This document shows positions 25,320-34,103 of a stretch of DNA of 61,960 nt, one piece after another; the first letter of the stretch is position 1; each line of letters opens with the position of its first letter. Position numbers and translations under genes: made by a program. Source of the stretch: Acidobacteriota bacterium (lineage in GTDB: Bacteria; Acidobacteriota; Vicinamibacteria; Vicinamibacterales; Fen-181); NCBI GenBank assembly GCA_003170135.1, contig PMZR01000133.1:1-61960 (forward strand). The letters are read 5' to 3'. The notes under the pieces are model-generated. The model did not search any database, had not been told where the DNA came from, and saw nothing but the letters and a program-made list of their open reading frames with translations.

Positions 25320-25389
25320 GCTTCGGCTTGCCCGCCGACGCGCGGCGCGAAGGCGGACCCGACTTCCTGGTTCAGCTATACTCCCGCGC

Positions 25390-26550
25390 ATGGCTGACCT
25401 CAAACGCATCGGCGTGCTCACCGGCGGGGGCGACGCGCCCGGGCTGAACGCGGTCATTCGCGCGGTGGTCAAGTCCGCGTGCAACGCGGGCATCGGCTGC
25501 CTGGGCCTCGAAGACAGCTTCGACGGCCTGCTCGACACGAATCGCTCGCGCGTGCTGCTGCCGAGTAACGTCACCGGCATCCTCCGCATCGGCGGCACGA
25601 TTCTGGGCACCACCAATCGCGGCAACCCGTTCGATTACCCGGTGCCGGGCAAGGCGGCGATGGCGGCGACGAGCGGAGCAGGGGGTCGGGGCCCCGCGAG
25701 CGAGGAGCCTGGCGGGGTGCAGGGATCCGCGCCCGTCAGAGTCGATTACTCGCAGCGCTGCATCGACACGTTTCGTCGTCTCGCCCTCGACGCGCTCATC
25801 GTCATCGGCGGCGACGGCACGTTGTCCATCGCGCATCGGTTCTGCGCACTCGGCATTCCCCTCGTCGGCGTGCCCAAGACCATCGACAACGACATCGCGG
25901 GAACCACGAACTGTTTTGGTTTCGACACGGCTGTCAGCTTCGCCACCGATGCGATCGATCGGCTGCACACCACGGCGGAGGCCCATCACCGGGTGATGGT
26001 CGTCGAGGTGATGGGCCGCTACGCGGGTTGGATCGCGCTGCACGCCGGGCTCGCCGGCGGCGCGGACGTCATCCTCATGCCGGAGATTCCGTTCGATCTG
26101 AACGTCGTCGCGTGCCGCATTCGGGAGCGGGAAGCGTGGGGCGCGCGGTTCAGCATCGTCGTGGTGGCCGAAGGCGCCATGGCGAAAGGCGGGAAGGCGG
26201 CGCTCAAAGAGCGCGCTCACAACGGCCACGTGGAGCGACTGGGCGGCGTCGGCGCCCGGGTTGCGCACGAGATCGAACGGCTGACCGGCAAGGAGACGCG
26301 CGACGTCGTTCTCGGCCACCTGCAGCGCGGCGGCACGCCGACCAGCCAGGATCGGTTGCTCGCCACGCGCTTTGGCGGCGCCGCGGTCGACTTCGCGCGC
26401 CGCGGCCTGTTCGGCACGATGGTCGCTGCCGACCCGCCCGATATCGTTCCGGTGCCGCTCAGTCAGGTGGTGGGGAAGATCAAGACCGTCCCGCTCGACG
26501 GCGACACGGTGCTGACCGCGCGTGCGCTGGGAGTGAGTTTCGGGGACTGA
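25390..26550 (+). CDS. pfkA: 6-phosphofructokinase
   Basis: 386 residues. Phosphorylates fructose-6-phosphate in glycolysis. TGGGDAPGLN (11-20) and IGGDGTLSIA (139-148) form the nucleotide site; Gly in GGDGT, rather than Asp, favours ATP over pyrophosphate. PKTIDND (162-168) carries the Lys typical of mixed-substrate group III enzymes, with Asp166 as catalytic base. MGRYAGWIAL and LGHLQRGGTP are also conserved. About 30 low-complexity residues (about 87-117, AATSGAGGRGPASEEPGG) interrupt the region before VDYSQRCIDTF. First clearly chromosomal gene right of the tRNA. Confidence 0.93.
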   Translation: MADLKRIGVLTGGGDAPGLNAVIRAVVKSACNAGIGCLGLEDSFDGLLDTNRSRVLLPSNVTGILRIGGTILGTTNRGNPFDYPVPGKAAMAATSGAGGRGPASEEPGGVQGSAPVRVDYSQRCIDTFRRLALDALIVIGGDGTLSIAHRFCALGIPLVGVPKTIDNDIAGTTNCFGFDTAVSFATDAIDRLHTTAEAHHRVMVVEVMGRYAGWIALHAGLAGGADVILMPEIPFDLNVVACRIREREAWGARFSIVVVAEGAMAKGGKAALKERAHNGHVERLGGVGARVAHEIERLTGKETRDVVLGHLQRGGTPTSQDRLLATRFGGAAVDFARRGLFGTMVAADPPDIVPVPLSQVVGKIKTVPLDGDTVLTARALGVSFGD

Positions 26551-26559
26551 CGAGGACGG

Positions 26560-26646
26560 GTCGACAGTCGACAGTCAATCGTCAATCGTGACGCTGGACG
26601 CGCCCGGTCAACGATGAACCATCGACCATCGACTATCGACTGCGAC
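26560..26646. repeat. Heptamer ladder with inverted second arm between pfkA and frr
   Basis: Left arm: GTCGACA twice, then GTCAATC twice (26560-26587). Right arm: CGATGAA, CCATCGA twice, CTATCGA, CTGCGAC (26612-26646), roughly the reverse complement. It lies between two convergent genes, so a bidirectional terminator role is possible. Confidence 0.75.
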
Positions 26647-26647
26647 G

Positions 26648-27220
26648 CTACTTGCCCAGCAGATCCGCGTCCTTCTTCTTCTGCAGGTCGTCGATCACCA
26701 CGATGTAGTGATCGGTGAGCTTCTGCACCTCGTCCAGGCCCTTCCGCTCGTCGTCTTCCGGGATCTTCTTGTCCTTGAGCAGCTTCTTCAGGCGCTCGTT
26801 CGCTTCGCGGCGCACGACGCGCACGTTGCTGCGGCCCTCTTCGGTGATCTTGTGGACGTGGCGCGAGAGTTCCTTGCGGCGTTCCTCGGTGAGCGCCGGG
26901 ACGGGAATGCGCACCACCTTGCCGTCGTTGGCGGGGTTGAGCCCGAGATCGGACGCGCGAATGGCCTTTTCGACCGCGCCCATCAGCGTCGGATCGAACG
27001 GCGTGGCGAGGATGAGCGTCGGGTCCGGCACCGACAGCGTGGCCACCTGGTTGATTGGCATCCGGGTCCCGTAGGCGTCCACGTGGACACCGTCGAGGAT
27101 CCCGATGGTGGCGCGCCCGGTGCGAATGCCCTGCAGATCGTGCCGCAGGTGCTCGATGACGCCCTCCATGCGTTTTTTCGCTTCCGCGTTCACACCCTTC
27201 AGATCAGTCGTCACGTCCAT
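26648..27220 (-). CDS. frr: Ribosome recycling factor
   Basis: 190 residues from ATG 27220. Splits post-termination ribosomes together with EF-G. Conserved signatures: HLRHDLQGIRTGRAT, GILDGVHVDAYG, NDGKVVRIPVPALTEERRKE and NVRVVRREANERLKKLLK, in the helical-bundle/beta-domain order of the family, at the usual length. Last gene of the rplM-rpsI-rpsB-tsf-pyrH-frr train, with pyrH 123 bp upstream across a heptamer ladder. Confidence 0.97.
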   Translation of the reverse strand: MDVTTDLKGVNAEAKKRMEGVIEHLRHDLQGIRTGRATIGILDGVHVDAYGTRMPINQVATLSVPDPTLILATPFDPTLMGAVEKAIRASDLGLNPANDGKVVRIPVPALTEERRKELSRHVHKITEEGRSNVRVVRREANERLKKLLKDKKIPEDDERKGLDEVQKLTDHYIVVIDDLQKKKDADLLGK

Positions 27221-27239
27221 GGATTGGCTCCGCAAGAAA

Positions 27240-27341
27240 GTGCGATGTGCGATGTGCGATGTGCCTCGTGCGAGTGCCAGGTGCCCTGTGCGTCCGGCGC
27301 GCCAGCCCGCACCTCGCACCGGCACGTCGCACCTCGCACTG
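27240..27341. repeat. GTGCGAT heptamer ladder with inverted arm between pyrH and frr
   Basis: GTGCGAT occurs three times, then GTGCCTC, GTGCGAG, TGCCAGG, TGCCCTG and TGCGTCC (27240-27295). After a short gap come CGCACCT, CGCACCG, CGCACCT and CGCACTG (27308-27341), complementary in the GTGCG/CGCAC core. Confidence 0.8.
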
Positions 27342-27343
27342 TT

Positions 27344-28063
27344 CTATACCCTGACGATCGACCCTACCGTTTCGCCCAGGGCCGCGCGTCTCAGGTTCCC
27401 CTTCGTGCGCAGGTTGAACACGATGATCGGCAGCCGGTTGTCCATGCACAGCGAGATCGCGGTGGCATCCATGACCTGCAGGCCCTGTTCGAGCACCTGG
27501 AGGTAGGTGATTTCCTCGAACCGCGTTGCCTCGGGATGCGTCATCGGATCCGCCGTGTAGACGCCGTCCACCTTCGTCCCTTTGAGGATGACTTCGGCCT
27601 TGATCTCCATCGCGCGCAGCGCCGCCGCCGTGTCGGTCGTGAAGTACGGGTTGCCGGTGCCCGCGGCGAACACGACGACGCGCCCCTTCTCGAGGTGGCG
27701 AATCGCGCGGCGCCGAATGAACGGCTCGGCGACCGCCCGCATCTCGATGGCCGTCAACACGCGCGTCGTGACGCCGCAGTGCTCGAGCGCGTCCTGCAGC
27801 GCCAGCGCGTTCATGACGGTGGCGAGCATGCCCATGTAGTCGGCGGTCGCGCGGTCCATGCCGCGTGCGCTCGCCGCCAGCCCGCGGAAGATGTTGCCGC
27901 CGCCGATGACGATGGCCGTCTGCACGCCGAGCGACTGGATCTCGCCGATGTCGGTCGCAATCTGCGACGTGACGGCCGGGTCGATGCCGTAGTTGTGCTC
28001 GCCCATCAGGGCTTCGCCGGACAGCTTGAGCAGGATGCGGCGGTACGCAGGAGAGGATGGCAT
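27344..28063 (-). CDS. pyrH: Uridylate kinase
   Basis: 239 residues. Converts UMP to UDP for nucleotide and sugar-nucleotide supply. Amino-acid-kinase fold with YRRILLKLSGEALMGE, TAIVIGGGNIFRGL, MGMLATVMNALALQDALE, VFAAGTGNPYFTTDTAAALR and LKGTKVDGVYTADPM, all standard for bacterial PyrH. The position between tsf and frr is conserved across bacteria. Confidence 0.97.
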   Translation of the reverse strand: MPSSPAYRRILLKLSGEALMGEHNYGIDPAVTSQIATDIGEIQSLGVQTAIVIGGGNIFRGLAASARGMDRATADYMGMLATVMNALALQDALEHCGVTTRVLTAIEMRAVAEPFIRRRAIRHLEKGRVVVFAAGTGNPYFTTDTAAALRAMEIKAEVILKGTKVDGVYTADPMTHPEATRFEEITYLQVLEQGLQVMDATAISLCMDNRLPIIVFNLRTKGNLRRAALGETVGSIVRV

Positions 28064-28099
28064 TGGGGGAATTATAGATCGGGCGGGGGAACGGGCGTC

Positions 28100-28186
28100 G
28101 TCCGAAGTCCGAAGTCCGAAGTCCGGCGTCCGAAGTCCGAGGTCCGAACAACTTCGGACACCGGACTCCGGACACCGGAGGTCGGT
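28100..28186. repeat. GTCCGAA heptamer ladder with inverted arm between tsf and pyrH
   Basis: Seven words at 28100-28148 (GTCCGAA five times, GTCCGGC, GTCCGAG). After three bases, CTTCGGA, CACCGGA, CTCCGGA and CACCGGA follow (28152-28179), then GGTCGG. The arms can pair over most of their length. Confidence 0.85.
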
Positions 28187-28195
28187 TGTCGGTTC

Positions 28196-28801
28196 CTACG
28201 CGCCTTCGCCGACCTTGAAGCGCGCGAAGCGCGTCACCGTGATGTTCTCGCCCACCTTCGCCACGGTCTGCGCGATGAGGGCGGACACCTTCACGTTCTG
28301 GTCGCGAATCGACGGCTGATCGACCAGCACCACGCGCTCGTAGAAGCTGTTCAACTTGCCTTCGACGATCTTGTCGAGCACGTTGGCCGGCTTGCCCGAG
28401 TTCTCCATCTGCGCGCGGTAGATCGCGCGCTCGCGCTCGAGTTCCTCGGCCGGCACCTCCTCGCGGCGCACGTATTGCGGATCCGCCGCGGCGATCTGCA
28501 TGCCCAGTTCCTTGACCAGCGACTGAAAATCGGCCGTCCGCGCCACGAAGTCCGATTCGCAGTTCACCTCGACCAGCACGCCAATCTTGCCGCCCGCGTG
28601 GATGTAGGCGCCGACCTGCCCCTGTTGCGTGCTGCGGCCGACCTTCTTGGCCGCTTGGGCGAGGCCGCGCTTGCGCAGGATCGTCGTCGCCTCCTCGATG
28701 TCGCCGCTGGCTTCCGTCAGGGCGGCTTTGCACTCCATGAAGCCTGCGCCGGTCTTGTCGCGCAGCGCCTTCACCTGATCTGCCGGGATTGCTGATGGCA
28801 T
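28196..28801 (-). CDS. tsf: Elongation factor Ts, short form
   Basis: 201 residues, the short EF-Ts type (as in Thermus and cyanobacteria) with one core subdomain. N-terminal UBA-like segment VKALRDKTGAGFMECKAAL, then RKRGLAQAAKKVGR and EVNCESDFVARTADF (the conserved E-x-DFV nucleotide-exchange region). It recharges EF-Tu with GTP. Downstream of rpsB in the usual order. Confidence 0.96.
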   Translation of the reverse strand: MPSAIPADQVKALRDKTGAGFMECKAALTEASGDIEEATTILRKRGLAQAAKKVGRSTQQGQVGAYIHAGGKIGVLVEVNCESDFVARTADFQSLVKELGMQIAAADPQYVRREEVPAEELERERAIYRAQMENSGKPANVLDKIVEGKLNSFYERVVLVDQPSIRDQNVKVSALIAQTVAKVGENITVTRFARFKVGEGA

Positions 28802-28872
28802 CGCTCTTCTTCTCCTCGGAGGCCCGCGGTGGGGTGGGGCAGGTGCGGCCCGCCGCCCCTACGGCGCCGTAC

Positions 28873-28908
28873 GCAGAAAGCGCCGGCCGGGAACGTCCGG
28901 GCCGGCGT
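28873..28908 (-). terminator. Hairpin between rpsB and tsf
   Basis: On the leftward transcript, ACGCCGGCC and GGCCGGCGC pair (8 of 9) around an 11-base loop, followed by CTTTCTG. A partial terminator or attenuator tuning tsf relative to rpsB is possible; the T tract is weak. Confidence 0.4.
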
Positions 28909-28971
28909 TCGGGAACCATGCGGGCACGCGCCCCTGGCGCCGGTGCCCGCCATCTGGATGGAACCAGGGCC

Positions 28972-29799
28972 TCAGGCCGACGCGGGGGTCGGCGCGTGCT
29001 CCTGGCGCGGCCGGGGGCGCGCGGGCCGCGGCGGGCGGCGCGTGTCGTCCGGCGACTGGTCGCCCGGCTCACCGGTCGTCTCGGCATGCGCGGACTCGCG
29101 CAGGGCGCGGCCGCTCTTCACGGCGTCGGCAATGCGCGAGGCGAACAGCCGGATCGCGCGCAGCGCGTCGTCGTTGCCGGGAATCGCGTAGTCGACCTCG
29201 GTCGGATCGCAGTTGGTGTCGACGACGCCGATGACGGGGATCTTCAGCTTGCGCGCCTCGTCCACGGCGATTTTCTCTTTGCGGGTGTCGACCACGAACA
29301 GCGCGTCGGGCAGGCGCGACATCTGGCGGATGCCGTCGAGGTTCTTCTGCAGCTTGCGCTTCTCTTTCTCGATTCGCGCGATTTCCTTCTTCGACAGCGT
29401 GTCGTACCGCCCGTCGGTCACCATCGCTTCGAGGTCGCGCAACCGCCCGAGGCTCCGCTGGATCGTGGTGAAGTTCGTCAGCAGGCCGCCGAGCCAGCGC
29501 TGGTTGACGAAGAACATTCCGCAGGCCTGCGCCTGCTCGGCGATGGCGTCCTGCGCCTGTCGCTTGGTGCCCACGAAGAGCACGGTGCCGCCCCGGCTGG
29601 CCACCTCGGTGACGAATTCCTCGGCCTCGCGGAACAGCTTCGCCGTCTTGCCGAGGTCGATGATATAAATGCCGTTGCGTTCCCCGAAGATGTATTCCTT
29701 CATCTTCGGGTTCCATCGCTTCGTCTGATGGCCGAAGTGAACCCCGGCCTCCAAGAGGTCTTTCAACGCGATCCCGGCCAAGCTTCCTCCATTTGGCAC
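28972..29799 (-). CDS. rpsB: 30S ribosomal protein S2
   Basis: 275 residues. MKDLLEAGVHFGHQ-type start (ALKDLLEAGVHFGHQTKRWN), NGIYIIDLGKT, FVNQRWLGGLLTNFTTI and PVIGVVDTNCDPTEVDYAIP are the family hallmarks. A C-terminal extension (about 240-275) is rich in Arg/Pro and acidic residues. Start taken at ATG 29799, which gives a slightly longer N-terminus (MPNGGSLAGI) than typical. Confidence 0.97.
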   Translation of the reverse strand: MPNGGSLAGIALKDLLEAGVHFGHQTKRWNPKMKEYIFGERNGIYIIDLGKTAKLFREAEEFVTEVASRGGTVLFVGTKRQAQDAIAEQAQACGMFFVNQRWLGGLLTNFTTIQRSLGRLRDLEAMVTDGRYDTLSKKEIARIEKEKRKLQKNLDGIRQMSRLPDALFVVDTRKEKIAVDEARKLKIPVIGVVDTNCDPTEVDYAIPGNDDALRAIRLFASRIADAVKSGRALRESAHAETTGEPGDQSPDDTRRPPRPARPRPRQEHAPTPASA

Positions 29800-29873
29800 C
29801 CCAACATGGCTCCCGCGTTGGGACCCCGCCGAAGTGAACGCTGGGACAGAGGCCAGAGCGACCCCGGTCCCGG

Positions 29874-30266
29874 TTACCGTTTACTGAACTGGAAGCGCTT
29901 GCGCGCGCCAGCCATCCCGTACTTCTTGCGTTCCTTGATGCGCGCGTCGCGCGTCAGGAGGCCTTCCTTCTTCAGCCGCTTGCGAAACTCCGCGTTGTAC
30001 TCGACGAGCGCGCGGGTGATGCCCAGGCGCAGCGCCCCGGCCTGTCCCGAGACGCCGCCGCCGGCCACCGTGGCCAGCACGTCGAACTTGTCGGCTGTTT
30101 CCGTGAGCAGGAGCGGCGTGCGGACCTGCGTGCGCAGGACCTCGGTCGGGAAAAACGATTCGAACGACCGGCTGTTGACGGCGATCGCGCCTGTGCCGGG
30201 CCGCAGGAAGACGCGAGCGGTCGAGGTCTTCCGGCGTCCGGTTGCGTAGTACTGAATCACGGCCAA
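29874..30266 (-). CDS. rpsI: 30S ribosomal protein S9
   Basis: 130 residues. YYATGRRKTSTARVFLRPG at the start, TVAGGGVSGQAGALRLGITR in the middle and the basic tail KRFQFSKR that reaches the P-site tRNA. It starts 2 bp after the rplM stop, a conserved pair. Confidence 0.97.
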   Translation of the reverse strand: MAVIQYYATGRRKTSTARVFLRPGTGAIAVNSRSFESFFPTEVLRTQVRTPLLLTETADKFDVLATVAGGGVSGQAGALRLGITRALVEYNAEFRKRLKKEGLLTRDARIKERKKYGMAGARKRFQFSKR

Positions 30267-30268
30267 GA

Positions 30269-30700
30269 CTATTCAACCTCGAGTTGGATGGGTTTCTGGG
30301 CGGTGTGAGGGTGCGTGGGGCCGGCGTACACCTTCAGCTTGCGATACATCGCGTCGCCGAGCGTCGTCTTGGGCAGCATCCCGCGGACGGCCTCCTCGAC
30401 GATGCGGCGCGGCGTCCGCTGGCGGACATCCCGGAGGCGCTCCTCGTGCAGCCCGCCTTCGTACCCGCTGTGGCGGCGGTAGATCTTCTGATCTTCTTTC
30501 CGCCCGGTCAGCTTCACCTGCGACGCGTTGACGACGACCACGTGATCGCCGGTGTCGATGAACGGCGTGTAGATGGCCTTGTTCTTCCCTTGCAGCAGGC
30601 GCGCGACGACGGTCGCCAGGCGGCCCAGCACCTTCCCGTTGGCATCGACGACGTGCCAGCGCCGCTCGATGGTTCCCGCGGTCACGATAAACGTTCGCAT
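30269..30700 (-). CDS. rplM: 50S ribosomal protein L13
   Basis: 143 residues from ATG 30700. WHVVDANGKVLGRLATVVAR, GDHVVVVNASQVKLTGRK, KIYRRHSGYEGGL and AVRGMLPKTTLGDAMYRKLK are the L13 signatures. First gene of the leftward ribosomal operon, about 45 bp downstream of a near-consensus promoter. Confidence 0.97.
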   Translation of the reverse strand: MRTFIVTAGTIERRWHVVDANGKVLGRLATVVARLLQGKNKAIYTPFIDTGDHVVVVNASQVKLTGRKEDQKIYRRHSGYEGGLHEERLRDVRQRTPRRIVEEAVRGMLPKTTLGDAMYRKLKVYAGPTHPHTAQKPIQLEVE

Positions 30701-30743
30701 GGACAAGACTCTCTTGGATGGACCGAAACGACGACAAACCCAA

Positions 30744-30772
30744 ATCATACGTGTCCTGACGAGCACTGTCAA
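30744..30772 (-). promoter_or_regulatory. Sigma-70-type promoter for rplM-rpsI-rpsB-tsf
   Basis: On the minus strand TTGACA (30772-30767), a 17-base spacer and TATGAT (30749-30744): a perfect -35, optimal spacing and a one-mismatch -10, as expected for a strongly transcribed ribosomal operon. Between here and the pilM promoter (30773-31120) I see no gene. Confidence 0.85.
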
Positions 30773-31120
30773 GGTCGTGCCGGCCTCTCCTTGCACGCTA
30801 ACCCGCCGTCCCGCATCCGGATACGGGTGCGGACTCGACCGCGCACGGGGATTTGTGCACCACATCTGTCATGTCGCCCCGCAACGGCCGATAAGAACAA
30901 TCGGTGGTCTGAGTCCGGGCCGGACACGCGCCGAACCGCCCAGGCAGGGTCAGGCATTCTGACATCTGGGTGACGAAAACGTCAAGGGGCGACGGCCGTT
31001 TGACGCTTGGCGCAGCCCGAAACGGCGCCAACCTGCTCAGTCGCCGGTCGAAACCGCAACTCAGCCGTTGGCACCGTCGTTGCCTTGCCCGGGTCGAACG
31101 GTTCAGCTCGTGGTGCGAAT

Positions 31121-31149
31121 TGACACACCCCGACTGTTCTGTTAGCGTG
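31121..31149 (+). promoter_or_regulatory. Candidate promoter for the pil operon
   Basis: TTGACA at 31121-31126, a 17-base spacer and TAGCGT at 31144-31149 (half-matching -10). It gives a leader of about 115 bases to pilM, which contains a small hairpin (GGTTCC/GGAACC). Confidence 0.5.
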
Positions 31150-31270
31150 AACCGCCTCTGACTCAGGCATTTCCGACGATTCGCAAAATTGAACACCTGG
31201 TCCATGGTCGGTGGTTCCCCGTCGGAACCGTCGGCGTGAACCGGAACCAGAGACTACGGACGAACGGACT

Positions 31271-32332
31271 ATGTTCCGCAGAACGAAGGCGGTCGTTGGC
31301 CTCGACATCGGATCGAGCGCGATCAAGGCCATCGAGCTGAAGTCGTCGGGCAAGGCCTTTCGCGTCACCGCGTTCGCCAGCGAACCGCTGCCGCGCGACG
31401 CGATTGTGGACGGCGCCATCATCGACGCCGGCGCCGTGGCCGACGCCATCCGCCGGGTCTTCGAGGCCGCCGGCATCAAGACCAAAGATGTCGCCGCCTC
31501 GCTCTCGGGCAACGCCGTCATCGTGAAGAAGATCTCGCTGCCGGTGATGACGGAAGCCGAACTGGGCGAGTCGATCTACTGGGAAGCGGAGCAGTACATC
31601 CCGTTCGACATCCAGGACGTCAACCTCGACTACCAGATTACCGATCCGGGCACCGGGCCGGAGTCCAAGGGGACGATGGACGTCCTGCTCGTGGCGGCGA
31701 AGAAAGAGAAGATCGCCGACTACACGGGCGCGATCGCGCAGGCCGGCCGCTCGCCGGTCGTCGTCGACGTGGACGCGTTCGCGATGCAGAACGCCTACGA
31801 GATGAACTACGGCGCCGATCCGAACGCGGTCATCGTGCTGGTGAATGCCGGCGCCAGCGCCGTCAACATCAACATCGTCCGCGGCGAGGTCTCGCTCTTC
31901 ACGCGCGACATCTCCATCGGCGGCAACGCCTACACCGAGGCGATCCAGAAGGAACTGAACCTGCCGTTTGCGGGCGCCGAGGACTTGAAGAAGGGCATCG
32001 CGGCCGACGGCGTGACGTTCGAGGAAGCCCGGCCGGTGCTGCACGCGGTGAACGAGAACGTGCTGCTCGAAATCCAGAAGACGTTCGATTTCTTCAAGGC
32101 GACGGCCGTCTCCGAGCGCATCGACAAGATCGTCGTCAGCGGCGGCAGTTCGCGCGTCGAGGGCTTCTGCGAGATGCTGGCCGAACGCTTCGGCGCGCCG
32201 GTCGAACCCTTCGATCCGTTCAAGCGCGTGACGTTCGAGCCGGGAAAGTTCGGCCTCCAGAGCGCGGCAGACATTGCGCCGGTGGTGCCCATTGCCCTGG
32301 GCCTGGCGCTTAGACGGGCGGGCGACCGATGA
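31271..32332 (+). CDS. pilM: Type IV pilus inner-membrane platform protein PilM
   Basis: 353 residues from ATG 31271. Actin/FtsA-like ATPase fold: VVGLDIGSSAIKAIEL (phosphate 1), SLSGNAVIVKKISLP, IYWEAEQYIPFDIQDV, VVVDVDAFAMQNAYE and KIVVSGGSSRVEGF (phosphate 2). PilM is cytoplasmic and binds the N-terminus of PilN to link the motor to the alignment complex. Overlaps pilN by four bases. Confidence 0.95.
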   Translation: MFRRTKAVVGLDIGSSAIKAIELKSSGKAFRVTAFASEPLPRDAIVDGAIIDAGAVADAIRRVFEAAGIKTKDVAASLSGNAVIVKKISLPVMTEAELGESIYWEAEQYIPFDIQDVNLDYQITDPGTGPESKGTMDVLLVAAKKEKIADYTGAIAQAGRSPVVVDVDAFAMQNAYEMNYGADPNAVIVLVNAGASAVNINIVRGEVSLFTRDISIGGNAYTEAIQKELNLPFAGAEDLKKGIAADGVTFEEARPVLHAVNENVLLEIQKTFDFFKATAVSERIDKIVVSGGSSRVEGFCEMLAERFGAPVEPFDPFKRVTFEPGKFGLQSAADIAPVVPIALGLALRRAGDR

Positions 32333-32952
32333 TCCGCATCAACCTGCTGGCCGTCGAACGCGAACGCACGCGGCGCCGGGCGACGTTTCAGCTCGCCGAG
32401 AAGGTGACCGTCGCGTGCAGCCTGATCCTGGTCGCCACCGGTGTCTTCATCGGCTGGTGGTACTGGACGCTGAGCCGCCAGACTGCGGGGCTCGACCACG
32501 AGATCACCGTGGCGCAGGCCGAAACGACCCGGCTCCAGGTGATCATCCAGCGCGTGCAGAAGGCCGACGAGCGCCGGGCGCAACTCGAACAGCGCCTGGG
32601 CGTCATCGAGCAGCTGCGCAAGTCGCAGAGCGCGCCGGTGCACCTGCTGGACGAAATCAGCCGCGTGCTGCCCGACGCGCTCTGGCTCACCACCTTCCAG
32701 CAGAAGGGCAACGACATCACGCTCGAAGGCCGGTGCCTGCAGCTCAATGCCGTCTCGGAGCTCGTGAACAACATCGAATCGTCGGTCTACTTCAAGAAGC
32801 CGGTGGACGTGGCGACCGATACGGAGCGCAACGAGCAGGCCAAGCGCGACCTGGTGAAGTTCACCTTGAAGGTGCAGTACGTGCCGCCCGGCACTCCCGC
32901 GACCCCCGACGGCTCGGCGGCCCGGCCGGCGACGGCCAAAGCCGGGAAGTAG
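32329..32952 (+). CDS. pilN: Type IV pilus alignment protein PilN
   Basis: 207 residues. The conserved start MIRINLLAVERERTR is the PilM-binding motif. One membrane helix follows (VACSLILVATGVFIGWW, about 27-43), then a periplasmic coiled coil and a ferredoxin-like domain (DALWLTTFQQKGNDITLEG). The tail is Ala/Pro-rich. Part of the PilMNOP complex. Confidence 0.93.
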   Translation: MIRINLLAVERERTRRRATFQLAEKVTVACSLILVATGVFIGWWYWTLSRQTAGLDHEITVAQAETTRLQVIIQRVQKADERRAQLEQRLGVIEQLRKSQSAPVHLLDEISRVLPDALWLTTFQQKGNDITLEGRCLQLNAVSELVNNIESSVYFKKPVDVATDTERNEQAKRDLVKFTLKVQYVPPGTPATPDGSAARPATAKAGK

Positions 32953-32998
32953 GCCGCATAAAGATTCGGACGGCCGGCCCCGATAGGAAGAGCAGCCG

Positions 32999-33598
32999 AT
33001 GAACCTGAGCCTCAGCAAGCAGCCGTGGTACCTCCAGCTCGGGGCATTCTGCGCGCTGTCGCTGGCTGGTGTCGCCGCCTTCTATTTCCTGTATGCCTCG
33101 GCGGCGCAGGCCGAGGCCGCGACCAAGCTGCAGACGCTCCAGGGGCTGCGCGCCGAGATCGACCGGGGGCATGCGACCGAGCGCAAGCTGCCGCAGTTCG
33201 ACCGGCAGGTCAAGGCGCTCGAGGCGAGGCTCGAGGGTCTGAAGGCGGTGCTGCCGGAGGAAAAGGACGTTGGCGATCTGATCAATCGCATGCAGACGCT
33301 GGCGCTGCAATCGAACCTCCGGATCAAGAGCATCAAGCCGGGCGCGGCCGTCACCAACACGAAGCAGCTCTACACCGAACTGCCGCACAACGTGGAATTC
33401 GACGCCTCGTACCACAACTTCGGGCTCTTCCTCGATCGGCTGAGCAAGCTGTCGCGCATCATCAACGTGAGCGAGATCAGCCTCAAGGCCAACGAGAAGG
33501 GCGATCCGGCCATGACGGTCACGGCCACGTGCGTGGCGACGACTTACGTGTTGATGACCAGTGCGAAGGCCCCGGCGACCGGCAGCCCGGCGAAGTAG
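32999..33598 (+). CDS. pilO: Type IV pilus alignment protein PilO
   Basis: 199 residues. An N-terminal membrane helix (LGAFCALSLAGVAAFYFLYA) precedes a coiled coil (QTLQGLRAEIDRGHATERKL). The PilO domain follows, with LINRMQTLALQSNLRIKSIK and HNFGLFLDRLSKLSRIINV. It forms heterodimers with PilN in the inner membrane. Confidence 0.93.
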   Translation: MNLSLSKQPWYLQLGAFCALSLAGVAAFYFLYASAAQAEAATKLQTLQGLRAEIDRGHATERKLPQFDRQVKALEARLEGLKAVLPEEKDVGDLINRMQTLALQSNLRIKSIKPGAAVTNTKQLYTELPHNVEFDASYHNFGLFLDRLSKLSRIINVSEISLKANEKGDPAMTVTATCVATTYVLMTSAKAPATGSPAK

Positions 33599-33605
33599 GC
33601 GACCT

Positions 33606-34103
33606 ATGAGCATCCGGACGTTCCATGCGCACGCGAGCTGCCTGCTGGCCGTCGTCTGGGCCGGCGCGATGGTGGTGGTGACGGCGCAGGGCGTCCCTCC
33701 GAAACAGGTGGTGGTGCCGCCGGCGCCGCCGGTTGTCGAGCGACCGGCCGGCCCGGACGGGTATTCGTACAAGGCCGACGGGCGGCGCGATCCGTTCGTG
33801 AATCTGGTCAACCGCGCGACCGAGAACCGCCCGGCGATGAAGAAAGCGGAGGGCCTGCGGGGCATGTCCTTCGACGAGATCACGTTGAAGGGCACCTACC
33901 AGTCGCCCGGTGGGGTGGTGGCGCTGGTGCAGGGCCCTGACAGCCGGACCTACCGCGTGCGGGTCGGCGACCGGTTGTTCGACGCGGTCGTCAAGGCGAT
34001 CACCGCCGACAGCCTCGTGGTGCTTCAGGAAGTCAACGACCCGTTGTCGCTGCAAAAGCAGCGCGAGCGGCGCAAGACGCTGCGCGTCGAAGAGGTCAAG
34101 TAA
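33606..34103 (+). CDS. pilP: Type IV pilus lipoprotein-like PilP
   Basis: 165 residues from ATG 33606. Signal-peptide-like start, proline-rich linker (VVVPPAPPVVERPAGP), then the PilP beta fold: GRRDPFVNLV, MSFDEITLKGTYQSPGG and YRVRVGDRLFDAVVKAI. It bridges PilNO to the secretin PilQ. There is no clear lipobox cysteine, so it may be exported without lipidation. Confidence 0.9.
   Translation: MSIRTFHAHASCLLAVVWAGAMVVVTAQGVPPKQVVVPPAPPVVERPAGPDGYSYKADGRRDPFVNLVNRATENRPAMKKAEGLRGMSFDEITLKGTYQSPGGVVALVQGPDSRTYRVRVGDRLFDAVVKAITADSLVVLQEVNDPLSLQKQRERRKTLRVEEVK

Noticed and set aside
25229..25320. Possible CRISPR array near the tRNA
   Set aside because: Units are 41 bp with a 2-bp gap and internal seven-base period; no unique spacers and no cas genes.
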